This document shows positions 1-7,936 of a stretch of DNA of 64,000 nt, piece by piece. The stretch is from DAHUYF01 sp035509275. Its GTDB lineage: Bacteria; Pseudomonadota; Alphaproteobacteria; ATCC43930; CGMCC-115725. Numbering within the stretch: the stretch's first letter is position 1; each line of letters begins with the position of its first letter. The stretch is from NCBI GenBank assembly GCA_035509275.1, contig DATJLU010000029.1, forward strand, positions 18,417 through 82,416, given 5' to 3'. Made by a program: the position numbers and the translations under genes. A model generated the notes under the pieces. The model was not told the origin of the DNA. It saw nothing but the letters and a program-made list of their open reading frames with translations, and ran no database searches.

Positions 1-1
1 C

Positions 2-346
2 TTCCACGGCTACCCCTGGCTCATTCACCGGCTGACCTACCGCCGAAACGGTCACGACAATCTCCATGTGCGCGGCTACAAAGAGGAAGGCACCACCACC
101 ACGCCGTTCGACATGTGCGTGAAGAACGACCTCGACCGCTTCCACCTCGTCGGCGACGTGATCGATCGCGTGCCGAAGCTCGGGGCGCGCGCCGCCTACG
201 CCAAGCAGGCGATCCGCGACAAGCTCATCGAGCACAGGGAATACATCTGCCGCTACGGCGACGACATGCCCGAGATCTCGGGCTGGACCTGGGGACAGGC
301 AACGGCGTCCAGCCGCGCCCGCTCGACCGAGGCGGACAACGTCTGA
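2..346 (+). CDS. xfp: Phosphoketolase, C-terminal end (5' end outside window)
   Basis: The frame is open from the first bases of the window to a TGA at 344-346, so this is the last ~114 residues of a protein of about 790. The residues seen (FHGYPWLIHRLTYRR, LHVRGYKEEGTTTTPFD, LDRFHLVGDVIDRV, then GDDMPEI and WTWG near the end) are the characteristic C-terminal block of thiamine-diphosphate phosphoketolases. These split xylulose-5-phosphate (and often fructose-6-phosphate) with phosphate into acetyl phosphate and a shorter sugar phosphate in the cytosol. The usual protein stops soon after the W-x-W motif; here there is a short extra tail. A pyrophosphate-type phosphofructokinase and a ROK sugar kinase lie within 4.5 kb, which fits a central sugar-phosphate context. 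The substrate range cannot be judged from this piece. Confidence 0.93.
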   Translation, partial: FHGYPWLIHRLTYRRNGHDNLHVRGYKEEGTTTTPFDMCVKNDLDRFHLVGDVIDRVPKLGARAAYAKQAIRDKLIEHREYICRYGDDMPEISGWTWGQATASSRARSTEADNV

Positions 347-366
347 CGCAAGGGAGGGCGACGCCT

Positions 367-411
367 AGAGCGAAAGCGGGAATCCACGACCATGGACCCC
401 GCTTTTCGCTC
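367..411. repeat. Inverted repeat after the phosphoketolase
   Basis: The arm agagcgaaagcggg pairs with cccgcttttcgctct across a ~16-base loop, with one bulged base. It starts 20 bases past the phosphoketolase stop and shares the gcgaaagcggg core of the larger repeats nearby. It may act as a transcription end or processing signal, but no U-run follows. The function is inferred. Confidence 0.55.
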
Positions 412-416
412 TGCGG

Positions 417-563
417 ATGTAGACATCTCGAAAAAACGCTGCGAGCCCAACTTCTTTTTTTGCCTTTCCCGCGAAAGCGGGAAACCAGTGCCAAGCGCTC
501 TACTCATCGTAGCTGAGGCTCCTGGATGCCCGCTTTCGCGGGCAAGGCGAAAATTGGGAGATG
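417..563. repeat. Interspersed repeat with paired cccgctttcgcggg palindromes, copy 1
   Basis: This element starts with atgtagacatctcgaaaaa, carries the palindrome tcccgcgaaagcggga about 55 bases in, and ends with ctggatgcccgctttcgcg plus ggcaagg. The same order of blocks recurs at 17301-17445 and, degraded, at 945-1077. The two palindromes face each other around a variable middle, the layout of REP/BIME-type intergenic elements. No protein-coding sense is evident. Confidence 0.75.
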
Positions 564-617
564 GCGTCGGTGCGGGTTTTTGTACACTTCCTCACAGGGA
601 GGGTGGACAAAGATCGC

Positions 618-914
618 ATGATCGAGAAACGTCCGTGCGTCTACATTCTTGCGAACCACCGCAATGGAACGCTCTATGTCGGGGTTACACGCGATATCGC
701 GCGCCGTAGCTTCGAGCATCGGACAGGTGCCGTCGCTGGCTTCACCCACCGCTACAATGTCCACCTGCTGGTTTTCGTCGAATTTCATGAGTCGATGGCG
801 GAGGCGGTCATGCGCGAAAAACGCATCAAGAAATGGCGGCGCGCGTGGAAGCTTGCGCTGATCGAACGCGATAATCCGGAGTGGCGAGATATTTACGATG
901 ACCTCATGCTGTAG
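618..914 (+). CDS. GIY-YIG domain small protein
   Basis: This 98-residue protein is essentially one GIY-YIG nuclease-like domain. The signature pair appears as VYI (residues 8-10) and YVG (20-22), followed by a conserved arginine region and, further on, MREKRIKKWRR containing the expected metal-binding glutamate. It ends in the KLALIERDNPEW-type tail common to stand-alone bacterial members (UPF0213-like). Such proteins are small predicted endonucleases of mostly unknown role. The ATG at 618 is chosen because the domain begins right after it; a longer frame starting at 561 adds only residues with no homology. The gene sits between two copies of the interspersed repeat, which suggests the repeats and gene travelled or spread together. 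That link is inference. Confidence 0.85.
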   Translation: MIEKRPCVYILANHRNGTLYVGVTRDIARRSFEHRTGAVAGFTHRYNVHLLVFVEFHESMAEAVMREKRIKKWRRAWKLALIERDNPEWRDIYDDLML

Positions 915-944
915 CCGCATCTGGGCCCGGCTTTCGCGCTAGGG

Positions 945-1077
945 TATGTGTCGAAAATCTCCGCGATCCCAATAGTTTTTTCCGCCGCTCCCGCCCCCGC
1001 GGAAGGTACTCCGCCCACCGCGCCTGAAGCACTGGATGCCCGCTTTCGCGGGCAAGGCGATCGTTGAGAGGCGGGAT
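945..1077. repeat. Interspersed repeat, degraded copy
   Basis: It keeps the block order of the copies at 417-563 and 17301-17445: a tatgtgtcgaaaatct start, a T-run followed by ccgccgctcccgc, then ctggatgcccgctttcgcg and ggcaaggcga. The first palindrome is decayed (cccgcccccgcgg), while the second is intact. It lies on the other side of the GIY-YIG gene from copy 1. Confidence 0.65.
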
Positions 1078-1124
1078 GCATACATTCCGTAGCGCTTTGA
1101 TGGCCCTGACGAAGGAGAGGGGCG

Positions 1125-2360
1125 CTAAGCGAGGTGGGCGTCCTTCGTCTCCGGCAGGAAGAGCGCGAGAACCAGGAGCGCGACGAGCGCTTCCGCCGCG
1201 AGGCTGGCAAATCCCACCGCGTGGCCAAAATGATGGACGATCAATCCCGACAGCGTCGTGCTGAGCGCGGTGCCGAGACCCATCATCGTGCCGAAGAGGC
1301 CCTGGGCGAGATTGAAGCGCCCGCTGCCTTCCACCACATCGGCGATGACCAGCGCGGTCATCACCCCGAGCACGGCTCCGGTGATGCCGTCAAGAATTTG
1401 GATCACGATCAAGGCCAGCGGATCGCTGAACAGTGCAAACAGCAGAGCGCGGATCGGCAGGGCGGCGAAGCCGATGAGCAGCAGCGGCTTGCGACCACGC
1501 TGTTCAGCGCGCCGTCCGACCCAGGGCGCGAACAGCGCCACGACCAGCTGCGGCACGATGATCAGGGCCGCCAGAAGCGGCGCCGCGTGGCGGCCGGCCT
1601 CCGCGGCCAGCATCCCGCCGACCAGCGGCAGCATCGAGGCATTTGCGACCTGAAACAGGACGGCACAGGCGGCAAAGATCAGGAGCCGGCGATTCCTGAG
1701 AAGATCCAGGTGGCGACCGCGCGTCTGCGGATCGCCGCGCGGTGCGGATCCGGCGCCGGAGGCGCGGCGGAAATCAATCTCATCCCCGCGAATCCGGCTG
1801 AGCGCCGCGAGCAAGGGAAGGGCGAGCGCGACCGGCACGAACATCGTCCAGCGCGATCCGGAATAGGCGATGACGGCCATCGCCACGGTTGCCGCGATGC
1901 CGCCGGCGGCGGCAAAGCGCTGGTTGCGCCCGAGCCGCTCCGCCAAATTGGCGTGACCGACCAGTCCGAGGGTAATGGCGATGATCGCCGGACCAAGGAC
2001 GCCGACCGTCATCCCCTGCAGCACTTGCGCCAGGGTCACCATGGCGAAGCTGGGCCAGAGGCGGAGGATCAGGATGCTCGAGGCGACGGTCACCACGCCG
2101 ATCGCGACCAACAGCCGCTTTGATCGCACCACGTCCAGCAGCTCGCCACCCGGGATCTGACTGACCAAACCGGCGGCGCTGCCGATGCTGAGAACGAAGC
2201 CGATGTCCTTGGCGCTCCATTGCTGCGCCGCCAGATAGGCGGCGGCAACCGGACCAAAGGCCGACTGCATGCCGGACAGGAAGAAGTTGAGCCAGCCCAA
2301 GGCGAGCAAGCTCTGCCGCGACGGCGCGGCGGCGGCGTCGATGGACCGCGGCTCAGCCAC
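1125..2360 (-). CDS. MFS transporter
   Basis: This 411-residue polytopic protein has about 12 hydrophobic segments. It has the MFS loop 2-3 pattern (GGELLDVVRSKRLL) and an equivalent basic loop between the halves (RRAEQRGRKPLL). Both mark the major facilitator superfamily of proton-coupled or facilitated inner-membrane carriers. Substrate cannot be assigned. It starts with GTG at 2360, 36 bases after the stop of the phosphofructokinase gene on the same strand, so the two are probably co-transcribed. No good ribosome-binding site precedes this GTG, so the exact start is uncertain. A sugar or organic-acid substrate would suit the neighbours but is a guess. Confidence 0.87.
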   Translation of the reverse strand: MAEPRSIDAAAAPSRQSLLALGWLNFFLSGMQSAFGPVAAAYLAAQQWSAKDIGFVLSIGSAAGLVSQIPGGELLDVVRSKRLLVAIGVVTVASSILILRLWPSFAMVTLAQVLQGMTVGVLGPAIIAITLGLVGHANLAERLGRNQRFAAAGGIAATVAMAVIAYSGSRWTMFVPVALALPLLAALSRIRGDEIDFRRASGAGSAPRGDPQTRGRHLDLLRNRRLLIFAACAVLFQVANASMLPLVGGMLAAEAGRHAAPLLAALIIVPQLVVALFAPWVGRRAEQRGRKPLLLIGFAALPIRALLFALFSDPLALIVIQILDGITGAVLGVMTALVIADVVEGSGRFNLAQGLFGTMMGLGTALSTTLSGLIVHHFGHAVGFASLAAEALVALLVLALFLPETKDAHLA

Positions 2361-2396
2361 GCGAGGTGCGGAAGCGATGGCGGCAGACCATGGTTC

Positions 2397-3656
2397 TCAA
2401 ACGGCGAAGGTGCTGGCGAGCTTCTTGGGCACGGGTGCGTTCTGCAAGGTCACATAGTCGGGCAGACCATGCGCGAACGGCGGATAGGCCTCGCCAAGGA
2501 TGAGCGGCGCCAAATAGCGGCGCGCCGCCTCGGTAATGCCGAAACCGTCGGCACTGATGAACTCGGCGGGCAGGAACTTCTCCTGGTTGGCGATGTCGGC
2601 GAGCGGCGCCGCGATGATGTCCCAGCGATAGGGCGCATCGCTGAGCCGGCGGATCGCCGGCATCACCGCGTTGCTTCCGGCGAGGGCGAACTCCACCGCG
2701 GCGCGACCGACGGCGTAGGCCTGCTCGAGGTCGGTCCCGGACGCGATGTGGCGCGCCGAGCGCTGGAGATAGTCGGGGACCGCCCAATGGCACTTGCAGC
2801 CGAGCTTCGCGCTGATCAGCCCGGTGATGATTGGCGCGACCCCGCCGAGCTGCGCGTGACCGAAAGCGTCCGTCGACCCCGCCGCCAGGAATTCGCCGTC
2901 CGCGCCCTTGACCCCTTCCGACACGGCAATGACGCAATGGCCGCGGCGCTCCAGAGTCTCCGCGACTTTGGCCAGGAACCGCCGCTCATCGAACGGCACC
3001 TCGGGCAGCAGCAAGATGTGCGGCGCGGCGCCGTCGCGATCGGCGGCCAGCGCGCAAGCGGCGGTCGTCCAGCCCGCATGGCGGCCCATCACTTCGAGGG
3101 CGAACACTTTGGTCGAGGTCGCGCACATGGCCGCCAGGTCGAACGCCGCTTCGCGAATCGCGATGGCGAGATATTTCGCCGTCGAGCCGAACCCCGGCGA
3201 GCAGTCCGTGATCGGCAGGTCATTATCGATGGTCTTGGGAATGCCGATGCACGCCATCGGGTAGGCCAGCTCGGCGCTCATCCGACTGACCTTATAGGCG
3301 GTGTCTTGCGAGTCCCCGCCGCCGTTGTAGAAGAAGAAACCGATGTCATGCGCCTGGAAAACGTCGATCAAGCGCTGGTACTGCGCGCGATGCTCCTCAA
3401 TCGATCTGAGCTTGTAGCGACAGGATCCGAACGCACCGCCGGGGGTGTATTTGAGCGCGGCGACCTCGGCGTCGGATTCGAGGCTGGTGTCGATGAGATC
3501 CTCGGTCAGCGCGCCGACGATGCCGTTGCGCCCGGCATAGACTTTGCCGATCTGCGGCGAATGTTTGCGCGCAGTCTGCAAGACGCCGCAGGCCGAGGCG
3601 TTGATCACCGCGCTGACCCCACCCGACTGCGCGTAGAACGCATTCTTATAGGCCAT
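2397..3656 (-). CDS. pfp: Pyrophosphate-type 6-phosphofructokinase
   Basis: The protein has 419 residues from the ATG at 3656, which is preceded by a GGAGGAGGG ribosome-binding site; an upstream GTG at 3677 lies on top of that site and is less likely. It phosphorylates fructose-6-phosphate to the 1,6-bisphosphate in the cytosol. Family markers are the N-terminal AQSGG (9-13), YNGGGDSQDTAYK (110-122) and PKTIDNDLP (140-148). The GGGDS form, where ATP-dependent bacterial enzymes have GGDGS, and the PKTIDND lysine place it with pyrophosphate-dependent enzymes such as those of methylotrophs and other alphaproteobacteria. Pyrophosphate use would make the step reversible. An MFS gene follows on the same strand and a ROK kinase is divergent. 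The family is sure; the phosphoryl donor is inferred from the motif. Confidence 0.88.
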   Translation of the reverse strand: MAYKNAFYAQSGGVSAVINASACGVLQTARKHSPQIGKVYAGRNGIVGALTEDLIDTSLESDAEVAALKYTPGGAFGSCRYKLRSIEEHRAQYQRLIDVFQAHDIGFFFYNGGGDSQDTAYKVSRMSAELAYPMACIGIPKTIDNDLPITDCSPGFGSTAKYLAIAIREAAFDLAAMCATSTKVFALEVMGRHAGWTTAACALAADRDGAAPHILLLPEVPFDERRFLAKVAETLERRGHCVIAVSEGVKGADGEFLAAGSTDAFGHAQLGGVAPIITGLISAKLGCKCHWAVPDYLQRSARHIASGTDLEQAYAVGRAAVEFALAGSNAVMPAIRRLSDAPYRWDIIAAPLADIANQEKFLPAEFISADGFGITEAARRYLAPLILGEAYPPFAHGLPDYVTLQNAPVPKKLASTFAV

Positions 3657-3946
3657 GGTCCGCCCTCCTCCGCCCACCCTGTCCCTGCTAACGGAAGGCG
3701 CCGCGCCCCGTTATCGGCGGGAGCCCCGACGGGCCGATGTATTTTGCCTTAGGATCGCGGCATCCGCCCCGGAGTAGCGGGATTGTCAGGGAACAGACGC
3801 GACGTTCTAGGGGTATCGCCCGAGCGACGCCTTTCCGCCTCTCTGCATAATCTCGACGGAGGTGGATCAGCGCAACCACACGGGTCGACCGAGGCGCGTT
3901 GTGCCCTCGGCGTGCCGACCGCGATCGCTTGCGCCCGGACCGGCCC

Positions 3947-4765
3947 ATGACCGCCAGGACGTCGCTCACCCCCAAGCGCAAACGCACACCGCGGCAAAGC
4001 CGGATGGCCGCGGCCGTGCGGCATTCGACCAAGGACGAGGCTGCGGGCGGTGCCGCGGGCAACAGCGTGCTGGTCATCGATGTCGGCGGCAACAATGTGA
4101 AGTTCCTGGCGACCGGCCAAACCGAACGCCGATCGTTCCCGTCCGGACCGACGCTCACGCCCCGACGCATGGTGTCGGCAGTGAGAAAGCTCGCCGCGGA
4201 TTGGACGTATGACGTGGTGGCGATCGGCTATCCCGGGCCGGTCCTGGGCGGGCAACCGCTGGCCGAACCTCACAATTTGGGACGCGGCTGGGTCAGGTTC
4301 GATTTCGCGCGGGCCTTCGGGCGTCCCGTGAAGATCGTCAACGACGCCGCGATGCAGGCCCTGGGCAGCTACGAGAGCGGCAAAATGCTGTTTCTCGGCC
4401 TGGGAACCGGACTTGGCACTGCCATGATCGTCGACGGCATCATCGCACCGATGGAGCTTGCCCACCTCCCCTACAAGAGCGGCACCTACGAGGACTATGT
4501 CGGGCGCATCGCCCTGAAACGCTACGGCAAAAGGAAATGGCGGCGGCATGTGGCCGACGTCGTGCGGTGCCTGACCGAAGCGCTGCAGCCCGATCAGATC
4601 GTCATTGGCGGCGGCAATGCGAAGCGGCTCGATGCCCTGCCGCCGCGGTGTCGTGCCGGCGACAACGCCAATGCCTTCCATGGCGGCTTTCGGCTATGGG
4701 CAAAAGACCAGGTTGCAGTGCCGAAGCGTCTGCGCCGCCGCGCCCGCGTCCAGCAAAGGAACTGA
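3947..4765 (+). CDS. ROK-family sugar kinase (possibly polyphosphate glucokinase-like)
   Basis: This 272-residue protein has a basic 40-residue N-terminal tail and then the ROK/actin-like core: phosphate-1 loop VIDVGGNNVKF, IGYPGP, the NDAAMQALG catalytic-aspartate region, glycine-rich GLGTGLGTA, and ELAHLPYKSG where zinc-type ROK proteins have ExGH. IGGGNA near the C-terminus is the adenosine-type loop. ROK kinases phosphorylate glucose or other hexoses. Some relatives of this subtype use polyphosphate, but the donor cannot be read here. ATG 3947 is used because upstream in-frame codons add only unconserved residues. The gene is divergent from the phosphofructokinase (290-base spacer) and runs 5 bases before a GNAT gene. 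Confidence 0.8.
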   Translation: MTARTSLTPKRKRTPRQSRMAAAVRHSTKDEAAGGAAGNSVLVIDVGGNNVKFLATGQTERRSFPSGPTLTPRRMVSAVRKLAADWTYDVVAIGYPGPVLGGQPLAEPHNLGRGWVRFDFARAFGRPVKIVNDAAMQALGSYESGKMLFLGLGTGLGTAMIVDGIIAPMELAHLPYKSGTYEDYVGRIALKRYGKRKWRRHVADVVRCLTEALQPDQIVIGGGNAKRLDALPPRCRAGDNANAFHGGFRLWAKDQVAVPKRLRRRARVQQRN

Positions 4766-4770
4766 GCCTG

Positions 4771-5289
4771 GTGAGCGCGGCCTCATATTCGGCAGTCGAG
4801 TTGCTGCGTCATGGGCGGCGGGTTGAAATCCGTGCGCTCACGCCGGACGATCGGGCGGACTTCCTTGCCGCCGTCGATCGCAGCAGCCCCCGATCGCTGT
4901 ACCGGCGCTTCTTCAGCGTCAGACAAGAGTTTGCAGAGCAGGAAGTCGATTTCTTCGTGAACGTCGACTTCGTCAACCATGCGGCCTTGGTTGCCGTGAT
5001 GGAAGAAGCCGGGCGACCGGTGATCGTCGGCGCCGGGCGCTACATCGTCGTCGGGCCCGGACGGGCGGAAGTGGCGTTCGCGGTGGTCGACGCGTACCAG
5101 GGACAAGGCGTCGGCGCGGCACTGATGCGGCACCTCGCGGTCGTCGCGCAAAACGCCGGGCTCAAGGAACTCGTCGCCGACGTTTTGCCCGACAACTTGC
5201 CGATGCTGAAGGTTTTCGAGAAAAGCGGACTCGACGTCCGCACCCAGCGCGGGCTCCGCGTCGTGCAGGTTACGCTTCGTCTCACCTAA
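4771..5289 (+). CDS. GNAT-family N-acetyltransferase
   Basis: A 172-residue acetyltransferase. The start is taken as GTG 4771 because AAAGGA lies about 10 bases upstream and the upstream gene's stop is at 4765; the open frame further upstream overlaps the kinase gene and is not conserved-looking. It begins with GRRVEIRALTPDDRADF and RSLYRRFF, typical of the GNAT domains related to protein lysine acetyltransferases (Pat). It carries the acetyl-CoA loop as YQGQGVGAALM, followed by LPDNLPMLKVFEKSGL. It likely acetylates a protein or small molecule. The tight spacing to the ROK kinase suggests a two-gene operon, so the kinase or a nearby enzyme might be the target; that is speculation. Confidence 0.83.
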   Translation: MSAASYSAVELLRHGRRVEIRALTPDDRADFLAAVDRSSPRSLYRRFFSVRQEFAEQEVDFFVNVDFVNHAALVAVMEEAGRPVIVGAGRYIVVGPGRAEVAFAVVDAYQGQGVGAALMRHLAVVAQNAGLKELVADVLPDNLPMLKVFEKSGLDVRTQRGLRVVQVTLRLT

Positions 5290-5407
5290 AGCTACGCCGG
5301 CGTGAAGCGGAACAGCCGGTCGAGTTGTCCTGCCGGCAAATCATCTCGTAGCTGTGCTCCGCGCTACAGGCCAAGTCCGCCGTGCGATCCCGACCTGTTG
5401 TCGGTCT

Positions 5408-5427
5408 TATCGGGACTAGACCCGATA
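5408..5427. terminator. Hairpin after the GNAT gene
   Basis: A perfect 7-bp stem, TATCGGG/CCCGATA, with loop ACTAGA lies 119 bases past the GNAT stop and before the next gene. No T-run follows in either direction, so it is at best an atypical terminator or an RNA-processing stem. Confidence 0.3.
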
Positions 5428-5481
5428 CCTCCGTGACCGCGCATCCCACACCATCAAGACGAAACGGGAAGGGGAAGCAGA

Positions 5482-5802
5482 ATGCTTCGCATTGGGCTCC
5501 TATTCGGAACAGCGTGTTTGCTCTGCGCCGGCCCGGCCATGGGTCAATACCCACAGCCCGCGCCCTACCCGCAGCAAGCGCCGCCGCCCGGCTATTACCC
5601 GCAGCAAGCGCCCGCGCCGCCACCCTGTTACGCGGTAACGTCAACGCCGCTGCGCGGCGCCGCCCGCGGCGCAGCGGTCGGCGCGGTCGGCGGCGCGATC
5701 GGCGGCGATGCCGGGAAGGGCGCGGCAATCGGCGCTGCGGTCGGTGGTATCGGCGGAGCCGCGCGCCGCGCGTCCGCTCGCGCTTCCGGCGCCTGCTATT
5801 GA
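5482..5802 (+). CDS. Small secreted glycine-zipper protein
   Basis: This 106-residue protein has a clear signal peptide (MLRIGLLFGTACLLCAGPAMG). A proline/tyrosine/glutamine-rich stretch follows (YPQPAPYPQQAPPPGYYPQQ), then a glycine-zipper segment (GAARGAAVGAVGGAIGG and GKGAAIGAAVGGIGG), ending ASGACY. Glycine zippers pack as membrane-associated helices, and such small proteins are common in alphaproteobacterial envelopes with unknown roles. A purine-rich GGGAAGGGGAAG precedes the ATG. Its stop overlaps the next ATG (TGATG), so translation is probably coupled to the HdeA-like gene. Two isolated cysteines (one in the proline-rich part, one near the end) could form a disulphide. Confidence 0.78.
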   Translation: MLRIGLLFGTACLLCAGPAMGQYPQPAPYPQQAPPPGYYPQQAPAPPPCYAVTSTPLRGAARGAAVGAVGGAIGGDAGKGAAIGAAVGGIGGAARRASARASGACY

Positions 5803-6191
5803 TGGGGAAGGTCATGAAGCTCGCCAGCGTCGCCATCGCCCTTTGCCTTGCCGCATTCGCAGCACCGCTTGCGGCGCAGGAACACACACCCTCCGACGCG
5901 CAAGTCGCGCCCAAAAAGTGGGATGTCGAACGCGTGCGCTGCTCTGATCTTCTCCACGCGTCCGACGATGATCGCGCGTCGGCGGTGATGTTCTACTACG
6001 GCTATCTCGCGGCGAAGACCAATATTCGCGTCATCGACGTGAGCAAGATCGAGGGCAATATCGACAAGGTCATGAAGCAATGCGAGGCGTCGCCGACGAT
6101 GACGGTGCCTGCCGCATTTCGCTACGCGCTCAAACGGCCGCAAGAAAAGTACGACCGGCCACAGGAAGGATCGTCCGCGCCGAGCAAGTAA
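5802..6191 (+). CDS. HdeA/HdeB-like periplasmic protein
   Basis: 129 residues, with signal peptide MKLASVAIALCLAAFAAPLAAQ and then the HdeA fold pattern. A first cysteine lies in VRCSDLL, then an acidic turn, MFYYGYLAAK, and a second cysteine in MKQCEASP, the two that form the single disulphide in the family. HdeA/HdeB are acid-activated periplasmic chaperones in enterobacteria; many alphaproteobacterial relatives are uncharacterised. The ATG at 5802 overlaps the previous stop (TGATG). A second ATG at 5814 gives a tidier signal peptide and may be used. The C-terminal tail (DRPQEGSSAPSK) is low-complexity. Role in stress protection is inferred from the family. Confidence 0.75.
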   Translation: MGKVMKLASVAIALCLAAFAAPLAAQEHTPSDAQVAPKKWDVERVRCSDLLHASDDDRASAVMFYYGYLAAKTNIRVIDVSKIEGNIDKVMKQCEASPTMTVPAAFRYALKRPQEKYDRPQEGSSAPSK

Positions 6192-6217
6192 GGGAGTTCC
6201 GCGCGGGGGAGCGACGA

Positions 6218-6955
6218 TTGAACCGCGAGCCAGTCTTTCATCAGGCTTTAAGCGCCAAATCCGCTGCCGCCCCTGTGCAGGCGGGAGCGCATTCTCATGG
6301 GTGGGCACGCCGCGCTCTCACTCGCCTCATGCACGAGGCGCGCGAGGCGGCGATCCCGACTTTGTACTTTTTTATCGGCTTCCACCTGATTGTGCTTACC
6401 ACCAACCTTCTCGTCGCACAGTATCTCATCGCCGTCAGCAATTTCATGCTGGTGACGATGGGAGCGCTGGTTGTCGGCAAGGCGGTCCTCGTCGCCAACA
6501 AACTCCCCTTCATCCGCCTTTACGATCGTGCCCCCTTGATACGCCCGATCCTGTTCAAGACGGGCATCTACTGGGTCATCGTATTCTTCGTGCGGATACT
6601 CGAGCGCTTCGTCCATTTTGCTGTCCTGGAGGGCAATCCGCCGAGTGAGTTCCCGTCGTATCTGATCTTGACCTTCTCCTGGCATCGGTTTCTCGCGATC
6701 TCGATATGGATACTTGTGCTGTTTCTGATCTACGTGACGGCGACGGAATTCACCCATCTCTTCGGGCCGCGCGAAATCCTCCGGCTGATATTCACACGCC
6801 GGCCGTCCGAGCTGCAATTGAACCGAAGGCAACGGATACGGGAATTGATGCATCTGAGCCGACTGGCTGACGAGCATTCGTTCGATGAGATCCGTGATCC
6901 GGCCAGCGCCGCCTATCGACAGCTATTCGATATCGTGCGCCGGCTCTCCCGGTAA
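6218..6955 (+). CDS. Uncharacterised four-helix inner-membrane protein
   Basis: About four transmembrane segments are visible: TLYFFIGFHLIVLTTNLLVA, NFMLVTMGALVVGKAVLVA, TGIYWVIVFFVRILERFV, and FLAISIWILVLFLIYVTA. A charged C-terminal domain of ~70 residues follows (ELQLNRRQRIRELMHLSRL and so on). Related proteins of unknown function occur in alphaproteobacteria. The start is uncertain: TTG 6218 has a GGGGGAG ribosome-binding site at about the right distance, while the first ATG in frame is 6329 and has none. The function is not known. The strongly basic and arginine-rich cytoplasmic tail could bind another protein or lipid head groups. Confidence 0.65.
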   Translation: MNREPVFHQALSAKSAAAPVQAGAHSHGWARRALTRLMHEAREAAIPTLYFFIGFHLIVLTTNLLVAQYLIAVSNFMLVTMGALVVGKAVLVANKLPFIRLYDRAPLIRPILFKTGIYWVIVFFVRILERFVHFAVLEGNPPSEFPSYLILTFSWHRFLAISIWILVLFLIYVTATEFTHLFGPREILRLIFTRRPSELQLNRRQRIRELMHLSRLADEHSFDEIRDPASAAYRQLFDIVRRLSR

Positions 6956-7432
6956 TGTCATGCAACGGCCGCGCTGTCGGCGCCCGTGGCACCGGTGCGC
7001 TCACTTTCGCCGCACGACTTCTCCGGGGTCGACGCGGTCCCGCATTGGCGCGCTTGAGAACCCAATCCGGACTTTGGTGCCGGTGAGGCCCGCCGATCGA
7101 GGCCGCGCAGAAGGTGTCGGCCAGCAAGCAAGCGCGGCCGCGCTCAGGTTTTGACATCGCGCGCGAAGTTCACGGGAGATATCGAGCGTGCGCGTCAACG
7201 TCGCCTGCGTCCCGGGCGATCTCTCAGCGACCACTTACGGGCTCACACTGCATGTTCCGATCACATGACGCCGAGACGCGGTTTGCCCGATGGGGACGGC
7301 CCGACCGCCCCTCGACGTTATGCGCGGTGCGCCAATCGATAACATGTCGAGAGCAGCATGCGTCTCGACAGCGCCTCAGGTCTGGTCGGACCAGGCCTGA
7401 GGCAAGCATGTTCGATTTTTGTGCGCGACGCC
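6956..7432. other. Intergenic region without recognisable gene
   Basis: A 477-base gap between the membrane-protein gene and the DUF892 gene, which converge. Short open frames exist on both strands, but none shows a plausible ribosome-binding site, domain or coding pattern. The only structure noted is the long palindrome at 7374-7402. Confidence 0.5.
7374..7402. repeat. Near-perfect 29-bp palindrome
   Basis: Arms of 14 bases (starting cctcaggtctggtc) lie around a single central G, with one mismatch (T7381 against the position opposite). One more G-C pair outside extends the symmetry. It lies 30 bases beyond the end of the DUF892 gene. It could be a transcription terminator stem without U-run, a protein-binding site, or a transposon-related end. 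The purpose is unknown. Confidence 0.7.
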
Positions 7433-7936
7433 TCACGCGGCGAGGCGTTCGCCCAGTTCCTTCGCCACGAGATGCCTCACCAGGCGGCGCGTTCGCTCAA
7501 CGAAGGCGAGTTGCTCCGCAAGGCAGGTCTCGAGCAATACGCCGACGCCGAAGTGACCCGAGAAGTCCGCCATCGCAGTCAGCGCCGCATATTCTGCGAT
7601 GCGCAGGTGGATCGCGGCCTTGGCCTTGGCCAAGACAAAGAGGTGCCTCGCCACCGGCGACTGGATCTCGGCAAGTTCCTTGCGAAAATCCTCGACGAAC
7701 ATGTCGTGCAGTCGAGTGTTGGGCTTCATCGGTTTTGCGCCGGTGAGTTCGAAGCAGCGATCAAGGCTGCTGAGGATCTGATCCTTGATGAAGATCCGCG
7801 ATTCCAGCGCTTCTTTGACGTCCGGATCTTTGGCGGCTTCGTTGATCATCCGGAATATCTCCGTCGTACGCTCCTCCCCGTGCCGCACATGGCTGAGCAT
7901 CATCACGAAGAGTTCCTTGGGGTTTTGGATTGCCAT
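7433..7936 (-). CDS. DUF892 (YciE/YciF) ferritin-like protein
   Basis: A 167-residue, all-helical protein of the DUF892 family, starting with NPKELFVMMLSHVRHGEERT in place of the usual leader helix. Acidic and histidine residues recur (HVRHGEER, LHDMFVEDFRKELAEI, HLRIAEYAALTAMA), giving the four-helix di-iron-like arrangement of the family. DUF892 proteins are linked to general stress and desiccation responses and structurally resemble ferritin/rubrerythrin, but their activity is not settled. GAGGG precedes the ATG at 7936. The gene stands alone, convergent with the upstream membrane-protein gene. Confidence 0.85.
   Translation of the reverse strand: MAIQNPKELFVMMLSHVRHGEERTTEIFRMINEAAKDPDVKEALESRIFIKDQILSSLDRCFELTGAKPMKPNTRLHDMFVEDFRKELAEIQSPVARHLFVLAKAKAAIHLRIAEYAALTAMADFSGHFGVGVLLETCLAEQLAFVERTRRLVRHLVAKELGERLAA

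Noticed and set aside
417..1077. Repeats read as a CRISPR array
   Set aside because: Only three long, diverged copies at unequal spacing, with internal palindromes and no unique spacers or cas genes.
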